Origin: Butyrivibrio sp.
GTDB lineage: Bacteria; Bacillota; Clostridia; Lachnospirales; Lachnospiraceae
Assembly (NCBI GenBank): GCA_015056565.1
Contig: SVGB01000010.1
Location: 1 to 64,000 of the forward strand
Direction: 5' to 3'
DNA: 64,000 nucleotides
Shown here one piece after another: positions 29,266 to 39,063 of the stretch. A program made the position numbers and the translations under genes. The first letter of the stretch is position 1; every line of letters begins with the position of its first letter. The notes under the pieces were generated by a model. The model was not told the DNA's origin. It did no database searches and saw nothing but the letters and a program-made list of their open reading frames with translations.

Positions 29266-30633
29266 GTGAGGACAAAAATGGAAGCTACTATGACAAAGGG
29301 CAGGCCCCTTACTCTTTTACTGAAATTCGTTATTCCCATTTTTCTTGGATTTATATTCCAGCAGTTTTACAACATGGTAGATACTGTGATCGTAGGACGG
29401 TACGTATCTCCTACCGCTCTGGCTGCTGTAGGTTCCACCGGAACTATCATGTTCATGATAATGGGACTTGCCAATGGCATGACTACGGGATATACCGTTC
29501 TCATCAGCCAGAAATACGGAGCTGAAGATTACGAAGGAACAAGAAAAGCCTTTGTAAACGCCATCCTTCTTGGCATCATCAGTACAGCCATTGTTACCAT
29601 CGTTGCCCTGATGGTGATGCATCCGCTTCTTAGGATCATGAATACTCCAGAGGATATTTACAACGACGCTTATGCCTATATATCAACTATCTGTGCAGGA
29701 AGCATAGCACTTATTGGTTACAACCTTCTGGCAGCGTCACTAAGAGCAATCGGAAACAGCAGAACTCCTCTGTACTTTCTGATCTTCTCAGCGATATTAA
29801 ACATCGCCCTGGACCTGGTATTCATCGTTGGTTTCCACCTTGGAACCTTTGGCGCAGCCCTTGCCACTGATCTTTCCCAGGCGGCATCTGCAGTTCTGTG
29901 TACCATCTATATTGTAAAAAAAGTTGAAGTCCTTAGGCCAAAGAAAACCGACTGGCACCTTAGAAGAGACTATTCATTAAAGCAGCTCAACATTGGAATC
30001 CCAATGGCTCTGCAGTTTGGTATAACAGCTTCCGGAACAATGGTCATGCAGTCTTCCATCAACATCTACGGCTCAACAGCAGTAACAGGCTTCACAGCAG
30101 CAGGCAAGGTGGTAAACCTTATGACAGCAGGAATGCCATCTCTTGGCCAAACAATGGCGGCATACTGTGGTCAGAACTTTGGCTATGGTGATCTTGACAG
30201 AGTACATCAGGGAACCAAAGATGCCATGAAGATAGCAAGCGTTTATTCCATAATAAATGGTGTTTTAAGCGTTGTACTCCTTCCGGTGATCATTGGATTC
30301 TTCTTTGACAAGGGAGTGGACGTTGCCTCTTACCTGCCTTATGCCAAAGCTTATGTTTACGCCTGTGTTCCATTCTACATTCCACTTGCCATGATCTTCA
30401 TCTACAGAAATGCGATGCAGGCCTGTGGCTATGGAAAGACAGCTCTGATGCTTGGAATTATTGAACTTTTTGCAAGATTCTTTACAGCTTTTTTGTCCAT
30501 AAGGATCCACAGCTTTAACCTTGCAGTTGCAGGAGATGCAGCCGCCTGGGTAACAGCCGGAATCTTCTCAATCATCCTGTACCTGTTCGTTATGAAACAG
30601 CTTCGAAAAAGTGCAAATGAACCAAACTGGTAA
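29266..30633 (+). CDS. MATE family efflux transporter
   Basis: 12 TM; typical PIFLGFIFQQFYNMVDTVIVGRYVSPTALAAVGSTG. Confidence 0.95.
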   Translation: MRTKMEATMTKGRPLTLLLKFVIPIFLGFIFQQFYNMVDTVIVGRYVSPTALAAVGSTGTIMFMIMGLANGMTTGYTVLISQKYGAEDYEGTRKAFVNAILLGIISTAIVTIVALMVMHPLLRIMNTPEDIYNDAYAYISTICAGSIALIGYNLLAASLRAIGNSRTPLYFLIFSAILNIALDLVFIVGFHLGTFGAALATDLSQAASAVLCTIYIVKKVEVLRPKKTDWHLRRDYSLKQLNIGIPMALQFGITASGTMVMQSSINIYGSTAVTGFTAAGKVVNLMTAGMPSLGQTMAAYCGQNFGYGDLDRVHQGTKDAMKIASVYSIINGVLSVVLLPVIIGFFFDKGVDVASYLPYAKAYVYACVPFYIPLAMIFIYRNAMQACGYGKTALMLGIIELFARFFTAFLSIRIHSFNLAVAGDAAAWVTAGIFSIILYLFVMKQLRKSANEPNW

Positions 30634-30648
30634 AACAAGACAAAACAA

Positions 30649-30670
30649 GGGCGATGCATAAGCACCGCCC
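30649..30670. terminator. Terminator between MATE and solute-binding protein genes
   Basis: GGGCGATGC-ATAA-GCACCGCCC followed by TTTT. Confidence 0.8.
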
Positions 30671-30712
30671 TTTTCTTAAACTAACCTATTTATCGAAAGT
30701 TGTAATCAGGTA

Positions 30713-32437
30713 TTACTGAAGCTTTGTTGTTGTTCCAGCATCGAGCATTGACTGTCTCTCATCGATGATCTCCTGGTAACCAGCATCAAGGTACTTCTGT
30801 GAAAGCTCATCGTAAAGAGCATCGAACTCATCAGGCTTGCACATTACAAGCTGATCTCTGAACTCTGGATAAACTTCTTCCTTAAGTGATGTGCCATACT
30901 CTGTAACTGACTCAAGTGCTCCACCAAACAGGCAGTCTACATTAGCGTATCCTGACTCATAGAGTGCAAGCTGTCCCTTGTAGTTAGCAAGGATGTCATC
31001 ATAGAAGTCCTGAGGAAGTCCCTGAGGATTGATAGCCTTGATGTCTGACTCGATGTCGCCAAATGACTTGGAAGCTGTAACTACCATCCAGTAGTCTACG
31101 TTGTTGTTGTGACCCTGCTGCTCTGGAAGACCTGTCTGATCACCAACCGCTACAGGATTGCCGTTCTCGTCGTAGTTGAAGTTAACACCTTCAAGACCCC
31201 ATGTCATTGTGAAGAGGTTCTCTTCCTGGCTCATCCACTCAAGGTACATCTCACCAGCCTTAACCTCGTCCTCTGTTGCGTTGTTAGCAAAACCAACCAT
31301 TGCACCAAAGATGTTGTTTGGTCTGAATGCGTTGCTTGAACCCCATGTGCTGTCCTGAACGAACTTGCTGTCGCATACTACTACGCCAAGCTCTGCGTCT
31401 GGGTTGTTCTCATAGAAAGAATTAAGTACATCCATTGTTGATGAAACATAACCTGACCACTGGAATGCCTCTCCGTTTACGAAGTCAGCGTTTACATCAT
31501 CTGTGCTTCTGAGGTAATACTCAGGGTTAAGGTAACCATCGTTGTAAAGCTCGTTGTTCCACTTAAGAAGTCTCTTCTGAGCTTCTGTTGAAAGAGCTGG
31601 GATCTGGTAGTCACCAGTTGTGCACCATGTTGTCTCATCCTGAGGATAATCTCTGAACATGTAGTTCTGGTCAGCGCCGGCACCAGCAACCTTTGATCCG
31701 CTCATAGGATACTTGTGTCCGTTCTCAACCATCTTGCCAAGAGCCTCAAGGAGCTCTGTGTTTGTTGCAGGATATGTTCCGTCATAGCCAGCTTCTTTGA
31801 GCCAGTCTTTTCTGTACCATGTTACGAATGTGTAGTTTGTGTTACCATAAGGCCTTTTTCCAAGAACGATGTAATCTTCACCGTCGAACTGTGTATAGCC
31901 TGTAAGGCCGTTCTCTTCCATGCTTGCCCAGTATGTAGGAGCAACTGTCTTGAACTGCTCAAGATCGATTGGCTGAAGGTATCCGTCTGATGCCCATGTA
32001 GCAAGCTTGTCGTAATCGTACTCCATGCAAAGAGTAGGAAGTGTATTTGTTGAAGCAAGCATAGCGTAGTCTGTCATAACGTCTGAACGTGTGATTCCTA
32101 CGTATTCAACCTTGATGTTGTACTTGTCACCAAAGTTCTCCTGTACCCAGTTTGTCCAGTAGTTGTTCTCAACATCTGAACATCCGTTACCTGCATCGCC
32201 TCTGTCGTAAACAGCTACGCGAAGTGTAACCTGATCTGCAAATGGCTCCCAGCCGTCGATACCTGCAACTGTGTCTGTTGCCTCTGCTGCGGGTGCTTCT
32301 GTAGCTGCTGGTGTCTCAGTAGCTGCGCTGGAATCTCCGCTTTCTGTAGCTGTTGGAACTGGTCCATTATTTCCGCAGGCTGCAAGTCCCATTACCATGC
32401 TCATTGCGAGAATGGCTGATAATAACTTCTTTTTCAT
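30713..32437 (-). CDS. Extracellular solute-binding lipoprotein (sugar ABC transporter, LplA-like)
   Basis: Lipobox MGLAACGNN; 574-aa family 1-type binding protein next to LplB/YtcP-type permeases. Confidence 0.9.
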   Translation of the reverse strand: MKKKLLSAILAMSMVMGLAACGNNGPVPTATESGDSSAATETPAATEAPAAEATDTVAGIDGWEPFADQVTLRVAVYDRGDAGNGCSDVENNYWTNWVQENFGDKYNIKVEYVGITRSDVMTDYAMLASTNTLPTLCMEYDYDKLATWASDGYLQPIDLEQFKTVAPTYWASMEENGLTGYTQFDGEDYIVLGKRPYGNTNYTFVTWYRKDWLKEAGYDGTYPATNTELLEALGKMVENGHKYPMSGSKVAGAGADQNYMFRDYPQDETTWCTTGDYQIPALSTEAQKRLLKWNNELYNDGYLNPEYYLRSTDDVNADFVNGEAFQWSGYVSSTMDVLNSFYENNPDAELGVVVCDSKFVQDSTWGSSNAFRPNNIFGAMVGFANNATEDEVKAGEMYLEWMSQEENLFTMTWGLEGVNFNYDENGNPVAVGDQTGLPEQQGHNNNVDYWMVVTASKSFGDIESDIKAINPQGLPQDFYDDILANYKGQLALYESGYANVDCLFGGALESVTEYGTSLKEEVYPEFRDQLVMCKPDEFDALYDELSQKYLDAGYQEIIDERQSMLDAGTTTKLQ

Positions 32438-32515
32438 TGTAATCCTCCTTTTACATTTGACATGTTATTGTTATCCCTTATAAGGGTAATGTCCTGATTC
32501 ACTTCCATATTAGAG

Positions 32516-33448
32516 CTACCCTTTTACCGCACCGATCATCGTGCCTTGCACGAAATATTTCTGAAGGAACGGATAGATTATGATGATCGGAATAGTTACG
32601 AACATAATGCAGGCTGCCTGAAGCACCTCAGGTGTTGCCTGAACTACAGCTCCTGTATCAGCAAGGGAAGCGTTCTGAGCTTCTGTAGCAGATGCAACCA
32701 GCTGGTAGAGCTTGTACTGGATCATCTTAAGCTCTGAAGATCTTGTGTAGTACATATTGTCAGCATATGCATTCCATCTGCCTACTGCATAGAACAGTGA
32801 AAGTGTTGCAATGATAGGCTTTGAAAGTGGAAGTACGATCTTCCAGAGAATCTGGAAATTGGTTGCTCCATCAAGGAAAGCTGACTCCTCCAAGCTGTCA
32901 GGAATTGTACTCTGGAAATAGTTCTTCATGATCAGCATGTTATATGGAGAGTAAATAAGTGGCAGTATCAGTACCCAGAAGGTATCCAGGATTCCCAGCT
33001 GATAGTAGAGAATGTACTGAGGAATGATACCTGCTGAAAAGTACATAGGAACCATCAGGATGAATGCCAGAACACTTCTTCCTTTAAGTCTCTTTTTTGA
33101 AAGAGGATATGCTGCACAGGTGCAGACGATCATTCCAAGAAGAGTAAAGAGAAGTGTTACAAATACTGAAAACAGCATCGCGTATGTCATTGACTGATCA
33201 GCAAATACCTGCTTGAAGGCATCAAAGGTGATGTCCTTGGGCCAGAAGTATACTGAGTGTGACATAACTGCTGTATTGCCCGATATTGACTTGGCTGCCA
33301 CATGAACAAATGGCAGTACACAGGTTGCGCACAGAAGGATAATGACAAGCATCATTATCGCATCGCTTATTTTGAATTTATTGACAGCGTGAGCTCCACC
33401 TGCTGAAAAGCTCTCTTCGCCTGCCTTGATCTCTTTTGTCTTAGCCAT
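32516..33448 (-). CDS. Carbohydrate ABC transporter permease (YtcP/MalG-like)
   Basis: EAA motif region EESAFLDGATNFQILWKIVLPLSKP. Confidence 0.92.
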   Translation of the reverse strand: MAKTKEIKAGEESFSAGGAHAVNKFKISDAIMMLVIILLCATCVLPFVHVAAKSISGNTAVMSHSVYFWPKDITFDAFKQVFADQSMTYAMLFSVFVTLLFTLLGMIVCTCAAYPLSKKRLKGRSVLAFILMVPMYFSAGIIPQYILYYQLGILDTFWVLILPLIYSPYNMLIMKNYFQSTIPDSLEESAFLDGATNFQILWKIVLPLSKPIIATLSLFYAVGRWNAYADNMYYTRSSELKMIQYKLYQLVASATEAQNASLADTGAVVQATPEVLQAACIMFVTIPIIIIYPFLQKYFVQGTMIGAVKG

Positions 33449-33462
33449 TTAAACAGTTCCTC

Positions 33463-34413
33463 CTACAAAAGTCCGTCTTCGCCAAGCTTCTTGGCTATCC
33501 TGTCAGATATAAGAACAAGTGCTACACCTATGACTGACTGAAAAAGACCTACTGCCGTGGCCATACTGAACTTATTGTTGCCGATACCTTTGTTGAAGAT
33601 GTACACAGCAAGCTGGTACTGGAACTCTTTAACCTGGGTATTTCCAAGAGAGGTAAGTCTCTCGAGGTTACTTCCCATTACACGTCCAAGGTTCATGATA
33701 AGAAGTGTAACGATGGTGCTCCTGATTCCTGGAAGTGTTATGTGGATCATTCTCTGCCAGCGGTTGGCTCCGTCGATCATTGCCGCCTCGTACTGCTCAC
33801 CGCTGATACCGGTAATGGCTGCCAGGTACAGGATCGTGCCCCATCCCATGGACTGCCAGACTCCTATCAAAAGATATGTTACCGCCCAGTGCCATTTCTC
33901 ATTGAGGAATGGTATTCCTTCCTGTATCCATCCAAACTTCATCATTGCGATGTTTACAAGTCCGCTTGTGGGCTTGAACATTGTCAGGGCAACGCTACCG
34001 ATGATAGCCCATGACAGGAAATGTGGAAGATAAAGGATTGTCTGTGATACCTTTTTAAACCTCTGGTAGCGGAGCTCATTAAGGATCAGCGCCAGGATGA
34101 TAGGCATTGGGAATCCTACAAAGAGATCCAGGACGTTAAATACGATGGAGTTTCTAAGTGCTCTTGAAAAATCAGCATCCTTAAAAACCTTCTGGAACGT
34201 AGCCCATCCAACCCATTTACTGCCTGCATATCCCTTGGCAGGCTTATAATCCATGAAGGCCATCCTAAGGCCCGGGTAAGCTCCAAAACTAAATACAATT
34301 ACAAGAATAAGTGGAATTAAAAGAAGAAGATAAAGCTGCCAGTCTCTTTTAAGACTCTGTTTCCAAGTGGACTTGGCAACAGCAGCTCCCCCTTTATTGC
34401 CTTTCTTTGCCAT
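33463..34413 (-). CDS. Carbohydrate ABC transporter permease (LplB-like)
   Basis: EAA motif region YEAAMIDGANRWQRMIHITLPGIRST. Confidence 0.92.
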   Translation of the reverse strand: MAKKGNKGGAAVAKSTWKQSLKRDWQLYLLLLIPLILVIVFSFGAYPGLRMAFMDYKPAKGYAGSKWVGWATFQKVFKDADFSRALRNSIVFNVLDLFVGFPMPIILALILNELRYQRFKKVSQTILYLPHFLSWAIIGSVALTMFKPTSGLVNIAMMKFGWIQEGIPFLNEKWHWAVTYLLIGVWQSMGWGTILYLAAITGISGEQYEAAMIDGANRWQRMIHITLPGIRSTIVTLLIMNLGRVMGSNLERLTSLGNTQVKEFQYQLAVYIFNKGIGNNKFSMATAVGLFQSVIGVALVLISDRIAKKLGEDGLL

Positions 34414-34606
34414 ACTGTTTACCCCTTCCTTTCATGTCATCATACTAAAATAATTTAGTACTGTTATCTATTCACTTAGTCAAAAAAACTTTGCATAATC
34501 AACCATTTATTTTGACGGTTCGTAGGCAATTTGTCAGATTGACAAAAGAATATATGGCTTTTTTAGTAATTTCGCACAATTGATTGTATACGTTTTTGCG
34601 CAAAAA

Positions 34607-34684
34607 AATAACAAGACACGGGGACGGTTCTACTGTCTCATTGCACGCAATGAGACAGTAGAACCGTCCCCGTGTCTTGTTATT
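34607..34684. repeat. REP-like palindrome, copy 3
   Basis: AATAACAAGACACGGGGACGGTTCTACTGTCTCATTGC..GCAATGAGACAGTAGAACCGTCCCCGTGTCTTGTTATT. It overlaps the AraC stop codon. Confidence 0.95.
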
Positions 34685-35639
34685 TCCTGCTCTCAGTCAG
34701 TTTCTCAGCCTGGGTCCATCCAGTGTACTTCATAATAGAAGCATTGTCGATCTTGGTCATCTTGCGCCTGAAATCGCTGGGCTGGGAACCCATCTTTTCC
34801 GCAAAGTGCCTGTTGTAGCTGGACACAGACCTGAATCCAACCTGCTCGGATACTGACAGGATCGAATCCTCTGTAGTCCTTAAAAGTATGCAGGACTGCA
34901 GTATTCTTGTGGTGTTGAGATAGTCCAAGGGACTGGTGTTCATGATCTCATGGAATATTCTTCTAAAGTGAGTCTGGCTTAAATGGCACATATCAGCAAG
35001 ATCTTCTATAGAAAAGTCCTGCATGTAGTTTTCCCTGATATGCTCAAGGGCTGGAGTTATGACAATGGCATTTTCATGGGATTCTTTTTTCTCCAAAAGC
35101 TCCTGTCTCTGGCCTGCATAGATCCTCATAAGCTTCATGAAAAGAGAAAGGAATAATCCCTTAACAGACAACTGGTAATTCATATCTTTTTTTATCATCT
35201 CACCAAGGATCTGTTCTATTAATAAGTAGACTTCCCCATAGGCAGCCTTATCCAGCACCAGTTGCAGGTTCTGAGTCATATCAAGAAAAAGGTCGGCATA
35301 GGGAGAAGATCCGTCAAATACGCCCTTAAACAGCTCATCGGGATTAACGAAGATATATGACCAAAGGCTGCTCTGCCCCTTTGTTGAATAGGTGGTGTGC
35401 GGGACATTTCTTGAAACAAAGGTCACGTCTCCCGCCTTTACCGGAACCACCTCACTACCAAACTCCATAAAGCCGCTGTCCTTGTGGCAGATGCCTATTT
35501 CAAGGCAGTTGTGGAAATGGAGCTTGCCTGACTTAACATCAGATATGTACCACTCTTCTCCAGTAAGTACCAGCACTGGAAAGTGCAGCGGAAGCTCATA
35601 ATTTCTGTATTCTATAAGGGTTTTCTTTGGTTTTGACAT
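34680..35639 (-). CDS. AraC family transcriptional regulator with cupin-like N-terminus
   Basis: Two C-terminal HTH motifs (FSIEDLADMCHLSQTHFRRIFHEIMNTSPLDYLN). ATG at MSKPKK after AGAGGAAAAG. Confidence 0.9.
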   Translation of the reverse strand: MSKPKKTLIEYRNYELPLHFPVLVLTGEEWYISDVKSGKLHFHNCLEIGICHKDSGFMEFGSEVVPVKAGDVTFVSRNVPHTTYSTKGQSSLWSYIFVNPDELFKGVFDGSSPYADLFLDMTQNLQLVLDKAAYGEVYLLIEQILGEMIKKDMNYQLSVKGLFLSLFMKLMRIYAGQRQELLEKKESHENAIVITPALEHIRENYMQDFSIEDLADMCHLSQTHFRRIFHEIMNTSPLDYLNTTRILQSCILLRTTEDSILSVSEQVGFRSVSSYNRHFAEKMGSQPSDFRRKMTKIDNASIMKYTGWTQAEKLTESRK

Positions 35640-35813
35640 ACTCTTTTCCTCTAATATAAAAAATATCAGATTACCGATCATCACATCCAAAGTATATATT
35701 ACCATTAAAAGTTGAAATTGCACAGTATTTTAATCTACATGATTAGACTTTTCGACCATATAAAAATATAATTTGGTCAAAATACCATAGTTATGCCTGA
35801 AAGGAACTGTTTT

Positions 35814-36863
35814 ATGGCTAATCTGACTTACGACAAAAAAGAAATCGAAAGTGTTATCGACAAGATAGTAAAGCGCACAATGCGCATGGATCTTACCTGG
35901 GACTGGCCTGGTGGTGTTGCATACTACGGAGTTTGCGAGGCCTACACTGCCACAGGTAACAAGGAGTATATCGAACTTTTAAAGGACAGGGTGGACGAGT
36001 ATATCGAGCTTGGTCTTCCATCATGGACAGTAAACACCTGCGCCATGGGCCATGCAATGCTGTCTCTCTATGAGTACTCCGGGGATGAAAAATACCTGGA
36101 TATCGCAAAGAGCAAGATCGACTACCTAGAAAACGAGGCCCTCAGATTTGGCGATAATGTGCTTCAGCACACAGTGTCTGTAAACAATGATTTCCCAGAG
36201 CAGTGCTGGGCTGATACTCTTTTCATGGCTGCTTTCTTCCTGCTAAGAGCAGGTGTCATGCTCAAGGACGAAGCCCTTATAGATGACGCCCTTAACCAGT
36301 ACTACTGGCATATCAAGTATCTTCAGGACCCTGCAACAGGTCTTTTCTACCACGGCTACAACAACATCACAAAAGACCACATGTCAGGATTCTTCTGGGG
36401 CAGAGCCAACGCCTGGGCAGCATATACAATGTCTGAGGTTGGCAGGACTCTTCCTGAGTGCTACCTCTATCCTAAGTTCCTTGATATTGTAGGTTCACTT
36501 AACGAGCAGCTGGCTTCCATCAAGCTTCTTCAGACAGAGAACGGACTCTTTAGGACAATCCTTGATGATCCCGACTCCTATGAAGAGATTTCAGCTTCCT
36601 GCGGAATCGCTGCAGCTATGATCAACAAGGGCAATCCTCTTCACATCAAGTACATCAACAAGGCTACAGCCGGAATCCTTAAGAACGTATCTGAGGACGG
36701 CAGAGTCCTTAACGTCTCTGGCGGAACTGCAGTAATGAAGGACAGAGATGGCTACCGCGGCATTTCAAGAGACTGGATCCAGGGCTGGGGCCAGGGTCTT
36801 GCGCTTGCATATTTTTCAAAGATCTTAAACTACGACAAGATCAGGAGCGACGGAGCTCTTTAA
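35814..36863 (+). CDS. Glycoside hydrolase family 88/105 (unsaturated rhamnogalacturonyl hydrolase-like)
   Basis: Family-typical WPGGVAYYGV, PEQCWADTLFMAAFFLLR, FFWGRANAWAAYTM. No signal peptide. Confidence 0.88.
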   Translation: MANLTYDKKEIESVIDKIVKRTMRMDLTWDWPGGVAYYGVCEAYTATGNKEYIELLKDRVDEYIELGLPSWTVNTCAMGHAMLSLYEYSGDEKYLDIAKSKIDYLENEALRFGDNVLQHTVSVNNDFPEQCWADTLFMAAFFLLRAGVMLKDEALIDDALNQYYWHIKYLQDPATGLFYHGYNNITKDHMSGFFWGRANAWAAYTMSEVGRTLPECYLYPKFLDIVGSLNEQLASIKLLQTENGLFRTILDDPDSYEEISASCGIAAAMINKGNPLHIKYINKATAGILKNVSEDGRVLNVSGGTAVMKDRDGYRGISRDWIQGWGQGLALAYFSKILNYDKIRSDGAL

Positions 36864-36894
36864 ACCATAAAGCTATATTTCGGGGGAAATAACA

Positions 36895-39063
36895 ATGGCG
36901 AACAACATACCGCATACAAAGGGGAGCTTCACACTTCCAGGTGAAGCAGGCTACGAGAAGCTCACACTTGAGCTTGCAGAAAAATGGGGAGCAGACGTAA
37001 TAAGGGACAGTGACGGAACTGTTCTGTCTGACGAGATTGTAAACTCAGACTACAACATCTACTCAACCATCTGCATAATAAGAGACCACAATGAGTGGGC
37101 AAAAAAGAATACCGACAAGCTTCAGCAGTCATTCCTCATGACTCAGCCAAAGGTTGCCAGGGATTCTTACCTGACCTTCCATCTCATGGACGATTTCTTT
37201 GACCAGCAGTTTGCTGTAAACGACTCTGCAGAATCCATGAAGTACTGGCAGGTCTTTGACAGAACCACTGGAAAAGAAATAAAGAGCAGCTTCTGGACCT
37301 ACGAAAAAGAGGCTCAGAATGTCATCATAAGTAACGCAATTCCCTTCCACAGATACACAGTAAGCTTCCTTGCTTACAGGATCTGGGAAGAGATCTCCAT
37401 GTACAATCACACCACCAACAACTGGAACAAGGAGCACCTGATGCAGGTAGATCCAATCTATCCCGAAACGCAGGAGTATCTTTTGGACTGGCTTAAAAAC
37501 TGGTGTGAGAGTCATCCATCAACTAACGTTGTCCGCTTCACCTCCATGTTCTACAACTTTGTCTGGATGTGGGGATCAAGCAGCAGAAACCGCAATCTCT
37601 TTACAGACTGGGGTTCCTACGACTTTACTGTCAGCCCCCGCATGCTGGATCAGTTTGCTGAAAAGTACGGCTACAGACTCACAGCTGAGGACTTTATCAA
37701 CAAGGGTAATTTTCACGTAACCCACACTCCACCTGTTAAGACACAGCGTGACTACATGGACCACGTCAATCAGTTCGTAGTTTCTTTTGGAAAAAAACTT
37801 GTGGACCTGGTTCACAGCTATGGCAAGCAGGCTTATGTGTTCTACGACGACAGCTGGGTTGGTGTTGAGCCCTACGGCGAGCGCTTCACAGAGTTTGGCT
37901 TTGACGGACTTATCAAGTGCGTATTCTCAGGCTACGAAGTAAGACTCTGCGCTGGAGCAAAGGCTCCGGTACATGAGCTCAGATTCCATCCATATCTTTT
38001 CCCTGTGGGCCTTGGAGGGCTTCCAACCTTTGAAAAAGGCGGCGATCCCACAAGGGATGCAAGGAAGTACTGGGTACAGACAAGACGTGCAATGCTCCGG
38101 GCTAAGATAGACAGGATCGGTCTTGGCGGATACCTGCACCTTACAGAAGACTTCCCTGATTTCGTGGACTACATGGCTCAGATTTCTGATGAATTCAGAG
38201 CTATCAAGTCACTTCACCAGGAGGGCACTCCTAGCGTACTTCCGATCAAGGTTGCTGTTCTTCACGCCTGGGGGAAGCTGCGCAGCTGGACTTTAAGCGG
38301 ACACTTCCACGAGACTTATATGTACGACCTTATCCACGTGAACGAAGCTCTTTCAGGACTTCCAGTGGATGTTTCCTATATCTCTTTTGAAGATGTTAAA
38401 AACGGCGCCCTTAGTGGCTACGATGTTTGCATCAACGCCGGCTCTATGGGCACAGCCTGGAGTGGTGGCAAGGCCTGGGAAGATCCCGCCATCGAAGAGA
38501 TCATCACCTCCTGGGTATTTGAAGGCGGCACATTTATCGGCGTGAACGAGCCATCCGCCATAGACGGATATGATACTGTTTTCCGCATGTCCTCTGTTCT
38601 TGGCGTTGACAAAGACACTCCAGCAAGAGCATGTCACGGAAAATGGTCCTTTGATAAGACTGTTGTAGATGGTCTTATTCCTGAGGGAAGCTACGTTCCT
38701 CTTCGCTGCAGAGTACATTTGACTGACGGCAAGGCGAAGGTTCTCCTTTCAGAAAAAGATACTCCTCTTCTTACCGTGAACGACTTCGGAAAGGGCAAAG
38801 GCATCTATCTTTCAACCTTTGAAACCTGCGACAAGAACAACAGGCTCCTTCTTAACCTGCTGTTGCTTGCAAAGGGCGAAGGCCTTAACGGCAAGTACAT
38901 AACAGACAACGCTCTTGTTGAATGTGCATATTTTGCAAAGAGTAAAAAGATGGTGGTCATCAACAACGCATCTACCACTCAACAGACCAACATTCAGGGC
39001 GATAACGGCCAAATCACAGTAAAGGACCTTGATCCATTTGAAACAAGGATCATAGAAGTTTAA
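36895..39063 (+). CDS. GH112 phosphorylase (galactosyl-N-acetylhexosamine / D-galactosyl-1,4-L-rhamnose phosphorylase family)
   Basis: Resembles GH112 family throughout (RFTSMFYNFVWMWGSSSRNRNLFTDWGSYDFTVSP; YVFYDDSWVGVEPYG). No signal peptide. Confidence 0.85.
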   Translation: MANNIPHTKGSFTLPGEAGYEKLTLELAEKWGADVIRDSDGTVLSDEIVNSDYNIYSTICIIRDHNEWAKKNTDKLQQSFLMTQPKVARDSYLTFHLMDDFFDQQFAVNDSAESMKYWQVFDRTTGKEIKSSFWTYEKEAQNVIISNAIPFHRYTVSFLAYRIWEEISMYNHTTNNWNKEHLMQVDPIYPETQEYLLDWLKNWCESHPSTNVVRFTSMFYNFVWMWGSSSRNRNLFTDWGSYDFTVSPRMLDQFAEKYGYRLTAEDFINKGNFHVTHTPPVKTQRDYMDHVNQFVVSFGKKLVDLVHSYGKQAYVFYDDSWVGVEPYGERFTEFGFDGLIKCVFSGYEVRLCAGAKAPVHELRFHPYLFPVGLGGLPTFEKGGDPTRDARKYWVQTRRAMLRAKIDRIGLGGYLHLTEDFPDFVDYMAQISDEFRAIKSLHQEGTPSVLPIKVAVLHAWGKLRSWTLSGHFHETYMYDLIHVNEALSGLPVDVSYISFEDVKNGALSGYDVCINAGSMGTAWSGGKAWEDPAIEEIITSWVFEGGTFIGVNEPSAIDGYDTVFRMSSVLGVDKDTPARACHGKWSFDKTVVDGLIPEGSYVPLRCRVHLTDGKAKVLLSEKDTPLLTVNDFGKGKGIYLSTFETCDKNNRLLLNLLLLAKGEGLNGKYITDNALVECAYFAKSKKMVVINNASTTQQTNIQGDNGQITVKDLDPFETRIIEV

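Noticed and set aside
34530-34547. TTTGTCA-GAT-TGACAAA inverted repeat upstream of the LplB-like permease
   Set aside because: A plausible operator, but too short and unsupported to list as a feature without comparative data.
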